A DNA stretch of 64,000 bases from Struthio camelus (taxonomy: Eukaryota; Chordata; Aves; Struthioniformes; Struthionidae). The DNA lies in contig NC_090947.1 of the NCBI RefSeq assembly GCF_040807025.1, positions 1,426,001 through 1,490,000 on the forward strand, read 5' to 3'. Position numbers and translations under genes: made by a program. The notes under the pieces are model-generated. The model made no database searches, was not told the DNA's origin, and worked only from the letters and a program-made list of their open reading frames with translations. Positions 37,221-49,860 of this stretch are shown piece after piece. Within the stretch, counting starts at the first letter, position 1. Each line of letters starts with the position of its first letter.

Positions 37221-38782
37221 GCAGAAGAGCATCCCGGCACAGGCAAGCTGGGAAGCGGAAGGCGCCTGGCTCTGTCCCCACAAACGGCACCGCCAGGCAG
37301 GCAGGTCCCGTCCCCCCGGGCTGCAGACGTGCCCCGGCGTGGCCTGCTCCGCCAAGCCAGTGGGATTTCGGCTCGCCAACTGGGCCTGGTCTGGAACGAG
37401 CGAGTGAATCAGTGAGCAGAGCTCACCCTCCCGCCTCTCCTCCCCAAAACCAAACCCTGGAGGCACCAGCTGGCCTGGTTTTGCCCAGCAGGGAAGGGTG
37501 CGGTGTTTGGGAAACACCATGCCCTTCTCTCTTGGCCGTACTCCACCCAGACTGGTCTTTGAAGGAGAAGGCCATCTCCTCCCCGCTGCGCTCTTGGGAG
37601 GCCGTGGAAACCCTCTGAGCCTTTCCCTGCTGCCCTGGTTTGGCCCGGCTGTCTGTGCAATGAACCTCATGGCTGGCCCAGCTCTGCAGGACAGGAGGCC
37701 CCAGGGGACCCTGGGCACCATCCCAAGACAGCTCGTGCTGGGGCATTTGGGGTGCCAGACCCCAGGCAGTTCAGCACACTTCGCCTCACCTTTCCATGCA
37801 GGGAAATGATTTAGAGCTTGTGCTACCTCCCGCTTCCATCTCCTCCCCCTGCCCTGGCTTTCATCTCCCTCCAGCCCTATCCCCATCTAAGGCAAAATAA
37901 TCCCTCCGAAACCCGCCACACCTTGCTTTGTCTTCTGCAGTGCTTTAGTGCCCTGGGGCAGCAAGTTTCTGAAATTCAAGCCCTGGAAACTTCCAACGGA
38001 TCTAGAGGTGATTCACTGATGGTGGAGGCAGTGTTTAGTCTAACCAATGGCTTGGATCAGGCAGAATAAACCGTGACATCCAGCTGCTCAACTCTGTTAG
38101 CATACAGAGATGAATGCTATTGCTGTATGTCTTTTAACTAGGTGTCCGGACACTGTGCCTTGTGCCACAGAGCCAAATGCAACCGGCCCCAATGCAACCT
38201 CAGTCTCAGGGTGATTAAATAGACACCAAAGCTGCCTTTTCTTTGGACGCAGAATGATTTTATGTGGCTGGAACTGTTAAATTTGCACTTTCCCAGTTGG
38301 AGGCTGAGTGATTTACTTCTGCTTTCTTCTTTTGCAACTGGATTCCCTTCTTCCAGGTAGATGCTGATGTGCGTTGCCTGAACCTGAACGGTACAAAAGG
38401 CAACCCGTGGCAGCCCTGACATCCTGGATGGCCGTTTTGCACAGTTTTCGGAGGGGTGGATGGGACGCAGGACCAGTGGCAGCAGCTCCGGGCCTGGAGA
38501 ACGTGTAGCAAGTGGGAGAAGAGTCCTGGGGCAAGGGTGCTGCTTGGAAAATCTCCTGAAAAACGGAAAATTATTCTCTTGATGGTGGCGGTGTCTTCAA
38601 AGCGAGCCAGCCTTTAGTGGGCTTGGTATGAACAGACGAGGTAAACGTTCCTGCAGAGCGCGAGAGGCTGCAGGGCAGCGCTGGAGTTAGCGCTTTGGGC
38701 AGCGCTTTCAATCAGCAGGGGAAACGCAGCGCTGTCTTTTCCTATCCTTATCGGCACAGCTTGGGCCCCGAGCCTCCCCAGG

Positions 38783-38789
38783 TATAAAT
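38783..38789 (+). promoter_or_regulatory. Candidate TATA box with upstream GATA-like site
   Basis: TATAAAT within CCAGGTATAAATCAC, with CTTATC (GATAAG on the other strand) about 35 nt upstream and a moderately CpG-rich stretch downstream. No supported transcript. Confidence 0.22.
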
Positions 38790-39699
38790 CACAGCAGGGC
38801 TACCCTGACCTACCGCTTGGCCCTTCCCGCATGATTAAGCAGGCAGCAGTTCGGCGAGAGCGGGGATGTTATCGCCGTAAGCAGGAAGCGCCAAGGTGGG
38901 GGCGAACGCTGCGCTGATTGATTTACACCCCTGAGTTCTTCCTTGCTGCATCTGCTGGCTCTGCTCCCTGCGCCCCTCGCGCGCCTCCCCTACCGCACCT
39001 GGGGAAATCACCCTGCTGGCCTAAGAGAGGGGACGGTCCGACCTCTGCAACAGCAGCGCCAGCTGAAAGGGGACCTGGCTGCCGAGGACGGGGACGAGAA
39101 GGGCCAGCCGCGCTCTGCTCTGTGCGGCTCTTGCAGCCGGGCGCGCACCTCCTGCTGTGCCTGCCCAGCTGTGCTCGCAGCGCTGTTGCGGCGCGGATGC
39201 TGGCTGTGCGCACACACATAACCTGCAGCACGAGGTGCCCTCCGGGGCTCTAACGCTGCATGTTCCTGGGGGGGGGGAATAGGACCCCATTTAATTGCAT
39301 GGCCATTCGTCTGCCCTCCTCCCTTCTCTGTGTGGGTCTCTGGCCCCCTAGCCTGCCCCACTCACTGGCGTGGAGGCATCTTCCCCGCGCGTTGGATCTT
39401 GAAAAAAGCCTTGCCCCAGCCTCGCTGACACCAGAGCAGTTTCCCATGATAATAAAATTTCCTCCTACTGTGCTTTAAAGTTTTAAAGCCACGAAGGACG
39501 GATAACGAGGCTCATCTTTCCCAAGCAAACAAACGCTACCCATCGCGGGGGGGGGGGGGGGGGAAGCTGCCAGCGAGGCTGCTCCTTCGAAAGCCAACCA
39601 CACGGAAACCAGCGGCGCTCTCATCTCGTGGCGGCTCAGCTGCTCGCAGCCAGTTTCCCAAGCTCCTTCCAAAAGGCCCTTCTGCCCTGCAGGCTTCAG

Positions 39700-40330
39700 A
39701 CTCCAGCAAAGTTTCAGCATTTTTGTCTTTGCATGTCAGTGCCCTGCACAGCTTCCCCAGGGTCCCGCTTTCCTCCCCCACCCCCTGCTCCCTTCCGTCC
39801 TTGCCGCGTCCCGGGGCCGGCGCCCCCCGCTCCCTGCTGACGGGAGCTGGCCCGGGGGCAGCGGGTGGCACGGAGGGCAGGAGGGGGCTGCTCCCCAGCT
39901 CCGTGCAACCCTGCGGGATGACTCGCCTTGTTTTCCCCCTCGTTTCAGTGCAGGCAGGGAGTCCGCGGCGGCTGCGGGGTGGAGGTGGGGCAGGCACCCC
40001 GTGGCCTCCGGCCGCCCTCGGCCCCAAGTGGCGCAGTCCTTGCCCCGGCTCTGCCAGCGCGCCGCTCGTCGCTGCGGTGCTTGCGGGCGGAGGGGACAGC
40101 CCCAGGCGGCTCAGCTCCGCCGGCCGGGAGATTGCCCGCTGGCGACGGCTGGCTCCCTGGAAAGCCTGCTGCCTCACGCGAGGGCGCCCTGAGATGCCCT
40201 GGGAGCCCAGGGACGGCGTCGGCTGAGGGGCGGTGGGGGGGTCTTCGTTCTGGGGCCCGCTGCGCTTCCCTGCAGGGCACTTGGCGAGGAGCAGGGTGAA
40301 CAGAGCCGCGGGAGCCATAGGCCTGGGGCC
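39700..40330. promoter_or_regulatory. CpG-rich block with a strong acceptor-like site
   Basis: GC- and CpG-rich. TTTTCCCCCTCGTTTCAG at about 39,931-39,948 on the plus strand is an excellent acceptor sequence. Frames beyond it stay open (to 40,226 in one frame) but show no known motif. Confidence 0.35.
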
Positions 40331-40567
40331 CGGCGGGAGCAGCGAGGGAACAAGGAGACAAAGGACAATATTTGGCAAGCGGCCGTGCAGAAAGACAAAG
40401 GCCGCAGCAAGCACGGGGAGCAGAAAGCCACCCGATTGACAGGAGTCTCGTCTATCTGCGTGCCGGTCACTAAGCCCTTTCCTTGGTCACGGCGTCTGTG
40501 ACAGAGCCTGCCTTTGTAACCTGCCTCCTTGATGTGACATTTATCAGTATTAAAACAACTTTCCCAG

Positions 40568-40631
40568 CGCTGCAAGCCCTTGGTGAAAATCGTGCAGGAG
40601 CTGTTTGCCTTCCACCCGGCCGTGCGTCACG
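40568..40631 (+). CDS. Possible small coding exon, unassigned
   Basis: ACTTTCCCAG precedes and GTAAGC follows 64 nt. The open reading RCKPLVKIVQELFAFHPAVRH plus one base looks like an amphipathic helix (phase 0 in, phase 1 out). No flanking exon was found and no family is recognised. Confidence 0.25.
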
Positions 40632-42344
40632 GTAAGCTGTCAGGGAAAATACCATGCTGCTCAGATCAGATGTTTCCTACCTTTTCTGGTAGCGTTGAGG
40701 CCTCTGGGTGCTCTTGGTTTCCTTGCTGCTGTCACAGTCCCCCCTCAAGTATCATGTGTGTCGTACCCCTGTAGTCAGGGATGGAGCTGCTTGCTTAACT
40801 TGAGAGTTAAATGATGCAGGATTACATTTTTTCCAACAGGAGAATTCACCCCAAAAGCTGGCAGCTGTTGAAAACTCCAGACCCTCTCCAACATGGGGGG
40901 CCCAGATGATCCCTGTGAAAGGTGTCCATGAAATCCAGCCAAAGGAGACACCTGAGATCCTCTTTCCCACCAAGTGAGGGACATGGTGCTGGCCAAGGCC
41001 AGTCTCCTTTCCATTGCAATGACCCCAGGCTGATCCCAGAGCACCAATACATAGTGAAAGTGCTTCAGGCTCTGCTGCACTAATTTTGAATCCCCCACTT
41101 TCTCCCTCCCCCCTAGGCTTTTCTCCTTTTTTTTTTTTTTCAGGCACTGGCTGATCTGAGGAAGCCCACAAAGCATCAAAGCAAGGAGGTCAAAGCTTGC
41201 TCCTTCCTTACGAGGGTCGAGGCACTCAGATAACAATTACCCCCAAGCTGAGAAATAGGAATCGCTCCTCAAAGGCAAGTCTCAGGGGGCTTGTGGCTCC
41301 CTCCTGCATAGCTTAGTACAGACATCTCGGAGTGAAAGAGAAGAGCCCTGCTCACCTAGGTGAAGACACAGACCTAGCATAGGGCATGTGGGGGGATTGC
41401 AAAGCCTGCAGCTAGTGGCCTGGGCCGTGCCCCATTCTGTGGGGCATGCTGGAGTCCTCCCCCCACTCCAGTGCCCACATGGGAAGCTGGGATGGATTTC
41501 CTGAGCTGTTTTTATATGGCAAAAGGACAACTGCAAGCAATGAGAAGCATCCCCCAAGGCTCTCCAAACCACAGCACCAGCCAGCTCTGCATTTCACTGC
41601 TGCTTCTTTCACTCTAACACAGAAGTCCATTTGCACTTGCAGCCTGGACCGCGTGCCAGGGCAGTGGCAGAGGGAGTTGGCCAAGGAAGGCTGTGCTGCT
41701 GCAAAGGACCATGCTGTGTCCTCCCTTCAATTAACACCTTCAATGAAGATCTGACAAGGGGCATAACAGCATCTTGACTCTGTCTGCAGAACACATCCCC
41801 CCTTTCAGAGGCAAAGCACACGGAGCAGTGAGGGAAGAGGTTTGGGAAGGACCCACGGAGCTCAGGCAGGGAGTGGGAATAATTGGAAATCCTAATATTC
41901 CCCAAAAGGGGGAACCTGGCAAGTGCAAGACCTTGGCCAAGTTGGGAAGCACATTACGCATCCATGTGCACAAAGGATGAGCTAATCCAGACCAGGGTGC
42001 AGAGGAGGCTGTAACCACAGCAGTGCCTCAGCTAGCCACAGCAGCTGGCTTTGGCAGATGCGTTAGAAGGGGGCTGGAGAGGGGCAGGAAAGAGTCATTA
42101 CCGGGGTGGCTGGAGGCCTAGTCAGGAGCAGAAATGCTCCAGGATCTGGAACCCACCCATATCCCTCCTGTGGATGCGGAGGGGACAGGATGGTACAGGT
42201 TGCTGTGTTTGGCAGGGAGGTGAACAGAGCCCAGGGGACCAACGCGCCATCGGCTCCTGCTTCGGCAGGGACAGGACATACTCCAGTCCGCAACCCCCCA
42301 AGGCATGAAGGTGTCCCTGCATAGACCCAGCTAGACACTGTACA

Positions 42345-42416
42345 GACCTCACAGTGCACAGCCCCCCACATTGCACAGCCTCCCCCATATTGCGCAGCCT
42401 ACCATGTTGCACACCC
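42345..42416. repeat. Short degenerate tandem repeat of about 20 bp
   Basis: Variants of TTGCACAGCC with C-rich spacers recur four times: CAGTGCACAGCC, CATTGCACAGCC, TATTGCGCAGCC and TGTTGCACACCC. Confidence 0.7.
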
Positions 42417-43317
42417 AGGAGACCCAGCAGGCTCTGCCCCACACGTGGTGCTGCCCCATGGAGCTGGGCAGGAGGGGGACCTGCACACAGCATGGGGCAA
42501 GCCCCACAGGAACCCCAGCCCTGGCTGCCTCGCATGAGGCGCTGCCTCTTGCCCACAACCATGTGTTGCAGCGAGCTCTCGTTTGGCTGAGTCATGACTC
42601 AATGGAGATGGCCTGGCCCTTTCCCAAGCCGGATATCAGCAATAAAAGAGCTGAGCGATGCACAAGAGAGATAAGGAGAAGCAAGAGCACTTGCTCCGAA
42701 GCCAGCAGATACACAACTACTTATTCGGCGCAATCATAGCTGAGAGCTTACCCCCATGTGCAAGTAACCTCTGCCCCAGGAAAGGAGGAGGGCCAGACAG
42801 CGACCTCTGTTCCCATCAAGGTTGGGGGAGCCCCTGTGCAGCGTCAGCAGGAGGAAAGTGAGCCTCAAATCCCTGAGCCATGTGCACCCTTGGCCCAGCT
42901 CTCTCTTGCTCCCTGCTGCATGGCTTTTGCACACACCTTTGGGCGATGCCTGCTTCCTCTGAACGGCCTCCTCACTTCCTCCCGGCACAGGCACCCAGAG
43001 TGTCCTCGCTGTCCTTGTTCTCTCCCTTCCCCTCCGTGACTCATCCGCTCCAGGGGAAAAAAATCAATGTTTCTGCACACATCAAAAGAAACACTGAGAG
43101 AAGTGTTTCATGGGAAAGAGGACAAGGCAGATGCTTCTTGCATGGCTCATCCATTCGGCTCGTCCTTGGGTTTCTGTGCCTCTCAGTTGGGTGTGGAAAA
43201 CAGCGTGTGTCCTGCTTCACAGTGCTGTCTGTATGATGCCTGTGGGAAATATCGAGGGCACATTTTTGCTGCCATATGAAACCTTGGTGCACACACAGCA
43301 CAAGTACGGTATGCAGA

Positions 43318-43680
43318 TCTGGTCTCTACAGCTTGAGAAGATCCTTGTGGAGCTGGAGACGGTCCGGAGAAGAACAAATAAAATAATGCAGGGGACTAGC
43401 TCACAGGAGAGACTGGCACGGCAGGGGCTTTCGTTAGGAGACGAGAAGGTGGAAGGGGGCTTGATACAGGGTTATAAGCTCATGAAGGTGGTGGATAAGG
43501 TGACTGCAGAGCTGTTACTCACCAGATCCACAATATCAGCACCAGGGACACTAGCTGACACTCATCAAGGAAAGGCTGAAAGCACATCTAAGAAAGCATT
43601 TCTGTCCCAAGTGGTAGTGGCCTTCTGGAGCCTGATGCCAGGGTAGGATGTGGAGGTGGATAGGATCAGCAGGGTCAGAA
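43318..43680 (+). mobile_element. CR1-family LINE relic, 3' end (old subfamily)
   Basis: The block contains GGAGAGACTGGCACGGCAGG, GGTTATAAGCTCATGAAGG and TAAGGTGACTGCAGAGCTG. These follow the order of the 3' untranslated end of ancient amniote CR1/L3-like elements (AGAGGCTGAGGGA, then ATAAAATCATGAA, then GAGAAGGTGAATA). It is heavily diverged and non-coding. Confidence 0.6.
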
Positions 43681-46600
43681 CAGACAGAGGAAAATTCATA
43701 GTCAACAAGCCCATGGACAGGTCCTAAATGGCCTACGTAGGCATGTTCCCTCCAATATCCCTAATCCAATGACTAGAGATACTGTGGGAGTACAAGGGGA
43801 CAGTCCGCAGAGAGTAACCAGGCACAAATTTATCCCCGTTCCTGTCGCTGCCCTTGGAGATGCAACGCTGGGTGGGCCTTTGGCCAACCTCTGCTTCCAT
43901 TGCCCACCTGTGTGAGGACAGTGCTGTGCTAACCCTTCTTCTGGGCACGGGATCCAGGTGACTGGGTACCCCGCTGCCCTCTTCCATCTTGAGCTCTGCC
44001 TGAAGCCTCCCTCCTCTTGTTACAGCAAGGGTCAGGGCTTGCTGGGCCAAGAGCATAAGACGGGCCCTGCTATGCTAAACCCAATGAGGCTAGAGGCTCA
44101 GCAAGCTCACAAAGACTTCCCCCCGCACTCCCAATTTAGCCACAATGCCTGAATTGCTCATGCAAGGGAGGAGTCCTCCCACGTCAGGACGTCCTGGCTG
44201 CCAGCTCTGGCCCCTCTGGATCCCTCCCACAGTTTGGCTGGGCTGGGCTCAGCAGGGGCCACCCACAGCTCTGAGCGGGCAAACTCTGCCAAATTCCTGC
44301 TTCTCATCCCCAACCCTTTCAAAGAGATCTCATTAAAAGCTATTTATTTTTGATACACAAAACCCACGTTCCTTGTCCTTCCTTCATTGACGGACAGGTA
44401 CTTGCTTGAGCATCCTGAGAGCCTTGAACTCTGGCCAGGAGAGCGCTAGGTCCAGCCCAATGACAGTCTGCACCCTTGGGCAGCTGGGGCTAAGCCTGGT
44501 CTGCAATTTGAGAGGGACTGCTGCAAGTGACACCATCCGGCCAGCAAGCAGCAGGTCCTGCATGCAGAATGGTATCAGGCCATTACAATTACTTTCTCCA
44601 GATTAGGTGCAAGTGAGCAGCATGCAGGTGGGAAGATAAGGGTCGCACATGGCTGGCAGCAGGAGGAGGGGCTGATGGAGCAAGCAGGACACTGTGCACT
44701 GCATGGTCATATGGACTCCGTGTCCTGCTCACTGGAGCAGGACCACTGGAGCATGACCACTGCTCACAGCTGCATTTTGCCTGCGTGGAAATAACACCAA
44801 CAGGAAACAGCCCTAAAACAGGAGGTCTAGGCATGTGGCTGTGCTGGTCTCTTGGAGACAGATCCAGAATGCAGTCAGTACACCTGCTGCAAGCTTTCCT
44901 TGGCAGGAGGGTTTTGGCCTTGCTCCTGGTGCAGTATCAAGGCAAGCTGGCATACAGTGCAGGTGTCAATCTGGTGTTGAATTGCCCCTGTCCGCTCAGC
45001 AGGCCCTGAACTGCTGGGTGGCTTCCAGCAACCGTGAGATTATCACCTCCTCTTTCCCAGATTGTACTCAGCATCATCCCTGGAAAACAATGGTCAACTT
45101 TGGCTTAGCACCAGCTGAAAAAGAAATCAAAGTCCTTTGCCCCAGCAAAACTCAAAATAGTCTGGGAAGAGGAAATTCCCAGTTCCCCACAGAGGAGCTC
45201 ATATGGCTCACAATGCAGGACAGGACCGCCCCAAGCAGCTCAGTGGCTGGGCGTGTGGAGATTCTGCCCTGCTCTTCCATGTCAGGACATGCAGACATAC
45301 TGGAGAAGGGCTTCCTACACACCCCAGGAGGGTCTGACCCCCAAGGAAGGTTTCCCACGCAATGTCAGAGGATCCCGGCCCTCGACGATCCTTGCAGCCA
45401 GCTTGTGCATTTCACTGGATACCCTGGAGACCACTGGAATAGCGTCTCCAGGAGCTAGACAAGGACAGAGGAGTCTAGTTTTATGGTATAGCCCAGACTG
45501 AAGCCTTTAAAACAGCAGTGCAGGTGGGGGCAGAGCTTCCTGCTTCTTCATCCTCCTTAGCATCCACTTGTGAATTCAGCAGGCAAAGAAAATCTCCTAG
45601 GCTGTCCTGGACCCTCTGCCATATTGGGCTCTGTGACCTGCAAAGAACAGGACTTTTCTCCGATGGGAGATATCTCTGCTGCCTGCAGCTTGGGCCTGCT
45701 TCCCTGCTGCTCCTTCTTTGAGCTGAGAGAGCACTCAGCTGGTGCCAGTCACCTCTGAGCTCCTCTGGGATTGTTGGCTCCTGTGCCCGATTGACATTTA
45801 GCTTGTCCCTCCAAGATCACCCTTCCAGGATTGCTGTTCAAATTTATTAACCCTCCTCATCTGTCTGTGGCAAAAAAAAAAAAAAAAAAAAGAGCTGGGG
45901 GTGGGAATGTCCCTAATACAAATATAAGAGCCATTGAGCCTTTCTGCCATAGCCTTCCTATCCCCAAGCACCCTCCTTACCCCTTGCTCATCTCATCATC
46001 CCTGCAGCTCCCTGGCTGGCTCCCTGCATTATGTAGATTTGCTAAGTTGCTTACTGCTGCTTTGAGCACACTAGGCAAAATCTCTCAAGTCTGCCTCTAG
46101 CCCTCTTACTTTCCTGTTTACATCTGACCTGCTGTGATTTTTGAGCTGTCCTGTTCTCCTTTTGGCAAACCTTCTGCTCTTCAGCATCAACCTTTTCCCC
46201 ATGCTGGCCACTCTTTCTCATCAGCTGTGCGGGGGCTTCATTGGATTGCCCTTTTTTCTTTTTGTACTTTGTTATGCATTTTCAGGGACTCCTAATACAA
46301 TGCTTTTCTTCAGCCTCCAAGGAGCTTGAAGAGCTCTGGCTTTTTGTGCCACACCTTTGAGAGCTTTGGCGTTGGGCTGCTTTTTTCTTTTTTTAACACA
46401 TTGCCTCATTTTTACAAAGCCTCTTGTTTTGACGTTGGATAGCCATGTACTAGATTTATTCAGCCTGTTCTTCCTTGCCACAAAATTAAATCACATTGTA
46501 CTACAGCTGTATTGGATCCTCTTGAGCTAAGCCCCATGTGCCGCTCAAGAGCAGATCCAGAAGAACATTTTTCCTGTGGGTCCTTAGACTAGTTATAGTG

Positions 46601-49600
46601 GGATGGCATCATTTACCGCATTCAAAGATTTTATCTTTACATCTTGTTCCCTGATGCTTTGATCCTGTCTGCAAGTGGAGAGTCAAAGTGTCCCCTTATT
46701 GTTGCGTCTCCTAGAATTGCAGCTCCCTAGGTGTCCCCATCGCTATCACTGTCCCGAGCAGACAGTACATTTGTTATTAGCAGAGTCTGGGGTTTCCAAA
46801 CTGAGGGATGCCCGAGCAGGTCTCTTGTCCCTTAATGTATTTATGTTATCCTCCACGTACATTGCCACTCCCCTGCATGTAAGTCCTTCTCTCTCATTCC
46901 TGTGAAGCTGCAAACCCTGGGTTTTATTGACCTACCATTCTGGTGCCCCTTTCTTGTTTTCAGGCACCTGGCATCAGTGCACTTGTAGGTTTGCCCTCAT
47001 TCTATTGCTCAGACCTTCACTTGCTGCTCTCCTGGCACTGTAGGTGGTCTGGTTTGCCTTCCTTATTTATTGCAAGTATGCTGTTTATTTACCTTCTGGC
47101 CTTTCAGAGGTTCATTGAACATTAGCCACATTCCTTGTACGAGTCACACCAGCCCAAACCAGGTGCTCTCCTCTGCCTGCCTGCTTCTGGTTTGAATACT
47201 CCTCTCTGATATTTCAGTTAACAGGACCGCGTAGCCTGGCTGCGTCATGATGAAGGAACAGCTTCTCTATTCTGTGCAAGTCCCTCACATCCCCAAAGGT
47301 TCCCCAGGTCTTACCACAGCTAATGCCCCTCTCTTTCCACCATCATCTCATCCCCACCCTGAGACTCCAGGTCTCTGCCCTTCTCCCAGGTCTCACCTAT
47401 GGGACTGGTAGGGTTTCAGATAGCAGCATGGGGAAGTCCTGGGCTTCAGTTTCCAGATGAGTAGCCTGGATGTACCCAGCAGGACATCCTTCTGACACTT
47501 GCGTGTGTCATGGGTGCCAGTAAGGTACCATCAACTCCTCTGCTGAAGTTTGAGCATCTCTGGCTGCAGGTAAAGGCAGTGAGTATCAAAATATCCTGGT
47601 GGAGTTGATTATGGCTTTCAAAATAACTCCCCACCAGGCACTGCTTTCCCCATGCAGCTGACCTGCTGCATAAACCCTAGTGATGAGAAAATGGCCCATT
47701 TTTTCCCAGCACTTGCAAGCTGCTTTTGGCTCCTCTGTACTGCTCAGCAAACGCCCCCGAACAGGTCAGCACTTTCTTCATGGCAAAACTATGCGAGGAA
47801 TTTCTCCCAAGGCAGTTGGGCCCTTTCCAAAGACTGCAAACTGCCAGATCGCCTCCCACCCACCCCCTGCCACCCTTTTCCCCTCAGCAGAGAAACAAGG
47901 TGCAAACTTGGACCCTGAAGGCATGCCATGCACTTCCACTTCTGCCCTTGTGTCCACTGAGGCAGGGGGGGACTGCACCCTCTCCCCTCCCATGCCCCAG
48001 GGTGGCTGCCCTGGGGTCTCTCCCAGAAGCAGCTTGTCCCTTAGCTGACACAACACTCTGGGGACACAGCAGGCAGCCATAAGTTTGAGTTTGAAGCTCT
48101 CTGTCTTCTCTCAAGAAGCATCTGGCGGCACTGGGCAAGTGGAAGAGGGAATCTCCCTGATTATGCAGACTGGGTGATCCTTGTCACTCACTGGTATTGT
48201 TGCCACCTGTCATGTTTTTCACCTTGAGTCACAGGAGGCCTCTAAAAGCTCCAGCTCCTGAATTCATGTGATTAGATGAGACATTTGGCTTTCCCTTAAA
48301 AGTCCGTCTTCAGCTCTCCCTTGCAGATGTATGTCCAGAGCTACATTTTCCAGCCTTTCCTGCTCTGTGGGTCCTAGAGAGTTTTTTTCCAGGCAAGGTG
48401 CAGGCCCCTTCAGAGCATAGTGAGCAACCCCAGCATGGTCTTGTTCCTCAGGCATACCTTTCCTTGCCACTCCATGAATAGTCCAGGGACACCTGATGAT
48501 CACAGCTCAGCAGCACTGGCCATGCAGAAGGAAAGACAAGCTCAGCAAGCTGGAAGAGAAATGCACCCTCCAGGTATGGATATCAAACTAACCTCCCACA
48601 CAGCAAAATCAACTGGTTTATCTTGCAAATTCTTTTCCCAGTACCTGAAACTTCCTCTTATTTATGAGCATTGTTGTGAGTTGCCAAAAGAAGGCTCCTT
48701 ATCTGCATTGTACTTTGGGTTCATGACTCCTTTGTAAGAGCAGAATGATTCGCCTTTCCCATTCCCCTAACCTCCCTGAAGGCCTCCTGGTAAAGGCACA
48801 GCCATTCCTGCCCAGCCCTTGGTTCCTGCAGGAGATGTTTTGGCTTAGGGGGGGACTGCCCACAGTCAGGCCATAAGGGGCTGTGCAAGGCTACTGGAAG
48901 GATGCTCAGGGGTGAGACTCTCAGCCCACGGCTCTCGCTTCTGCCTCTTGCAGTTAGCATGGGCTTTGCCTTCTGCCCTGGTAGTACAGCTGGATGCCCA
49001 TCTGCTTAATTTCTCTGGCCTCTATTTATGGGCGGGAAAGTTGGCTTTTTTCTCCTGCCCAGCTCCTGTAAAGGTGAAAGAACATTTCCAGGGGACCCAG
49101 CCCCTCTGTGTATTCATTGGGAAAGTGCCAAGGGCTCTTGAAAGCCAAACACCTATGAATAAGTTAGAATTGGCCACCCAATGATGTTTTCCAGAACCTG
49201 GGGGACTCAGCTGCACTTGGAATTTTATTCAAATAAGGATACCAAGTGTTGGATCTAATCTAGGCACCAATGGAGCATCTTTACTAACATAGTTGCAGGA
49301 TTTTCCTCTTTCCCTGAATGAGCAGATCCTCTCTGCAAAACAGGCACAGCTCCACAGCTCCCTTAAACCCCAGTCTTGAAGGGTAGATCAAACCAGAGCT
49401 GAATCCTTGAGGCGCTGCGTGGTTCTGGCCTTATGCTCTAACCGTGGGCTGGTTGAGGTGCTGTGCTCCTGGGGGCACTAACAGGCCTTGATTGCACTGA
49501 GCAGCCTTACCTGGGGCCCCTACCCACATAACCTCCAGCCATGGTCCTGAGCCTCATTTAAGCTCAGCCCTGTACACCTAGTCCTGCCCTGAGCTCTAGT

Positions 49601-49609
49601 GAAGATATG

Positions 49610-49860
49610 TTTGTTTCTGCCCCTGTCTCTTAGACAGACCTTGGACCTATGTAGTAGAAAGCTTGTCTCAGATGCTGTAACCTGGATGGCCCTTAGATCT
49701 ACATTCTAGGTAGCTTGTCTCTGGCCTGTCTCCTGGATGGACCTGAGTGGTGGTAGCTTGTATCCATTCCTGTCTCTCAGATGAACCTTAGACTGATGTT
49801 GCCAGTAGCCTGCCTCTAGCTCCGTCTCCTGGATGGACGCCTCAGGCCCATGCTGTAACC
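49610..49860. repeat. Degenerate tandem array, units of about 43-55 bp
   Basis: Related blocks CTGTCTCTTAGACAGACC, AACCTGGATGGCCC, CTGTCTCCTGGATGGACC, CTGTCTCTCAGATGAACC and CGTCTCCTGGATGGACGC recur at about 49,623, 49,678, 49,726, 49,769 and 49,823. Each is followed by a variant of TAGCTTGTCTCTGGCC. Irregular spacing and many substitutions indicate an old minisatellite. Confidence 0.7.

Larger units (their letters stand above)
36290..37350. promoter_or_regulatory. CpG island promoter of the minus-strand signal-peptide gene
   Basis: About 1 kb of very high GC content with dense CpG, containing the two signal-peptide exons, a (GGCTC)10 tract, a C16 run and a minisatellite. No TATA box is evident. 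The minus-strand start codon at 36,744 lies inside it, which supports promoter function. A divergent plus-strand transcript is possible but I see no convincing exon. Confidence 0.6.
37351..43317. other. Non-coding sequence between CpG island and CR1 relic
   Basis: Holds the CpG-rich block at 39.7-40.3 kb, G17 at 39,547-39,563, a T14 run near 41,128 and the possible exon at 40.57 kb. Otherwise nothing recognisable. Confidence 0.5.

Noticed and set aside
36069..37415. A 448-codon plus-strand frame over the CpG island
   Set aside because: It translates the GGCTC repeat and minisatellite into Arg/Leu/Gly/Ser and Pro repeats. The minus strand has the better-supported exons.
38943..39221. Leucine-rich start of an open frame as a signal peptide downstream of a TATA-like site
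   Set aside because: It has no ATG (a CTG codon would be needed) and shows no family likeness.
45872..45891. A20 run as the tail of a processed pseudogene
   Set aside because: No coding remnant or target-site duplication was seen next to it; a simple homopolymer is adequate.
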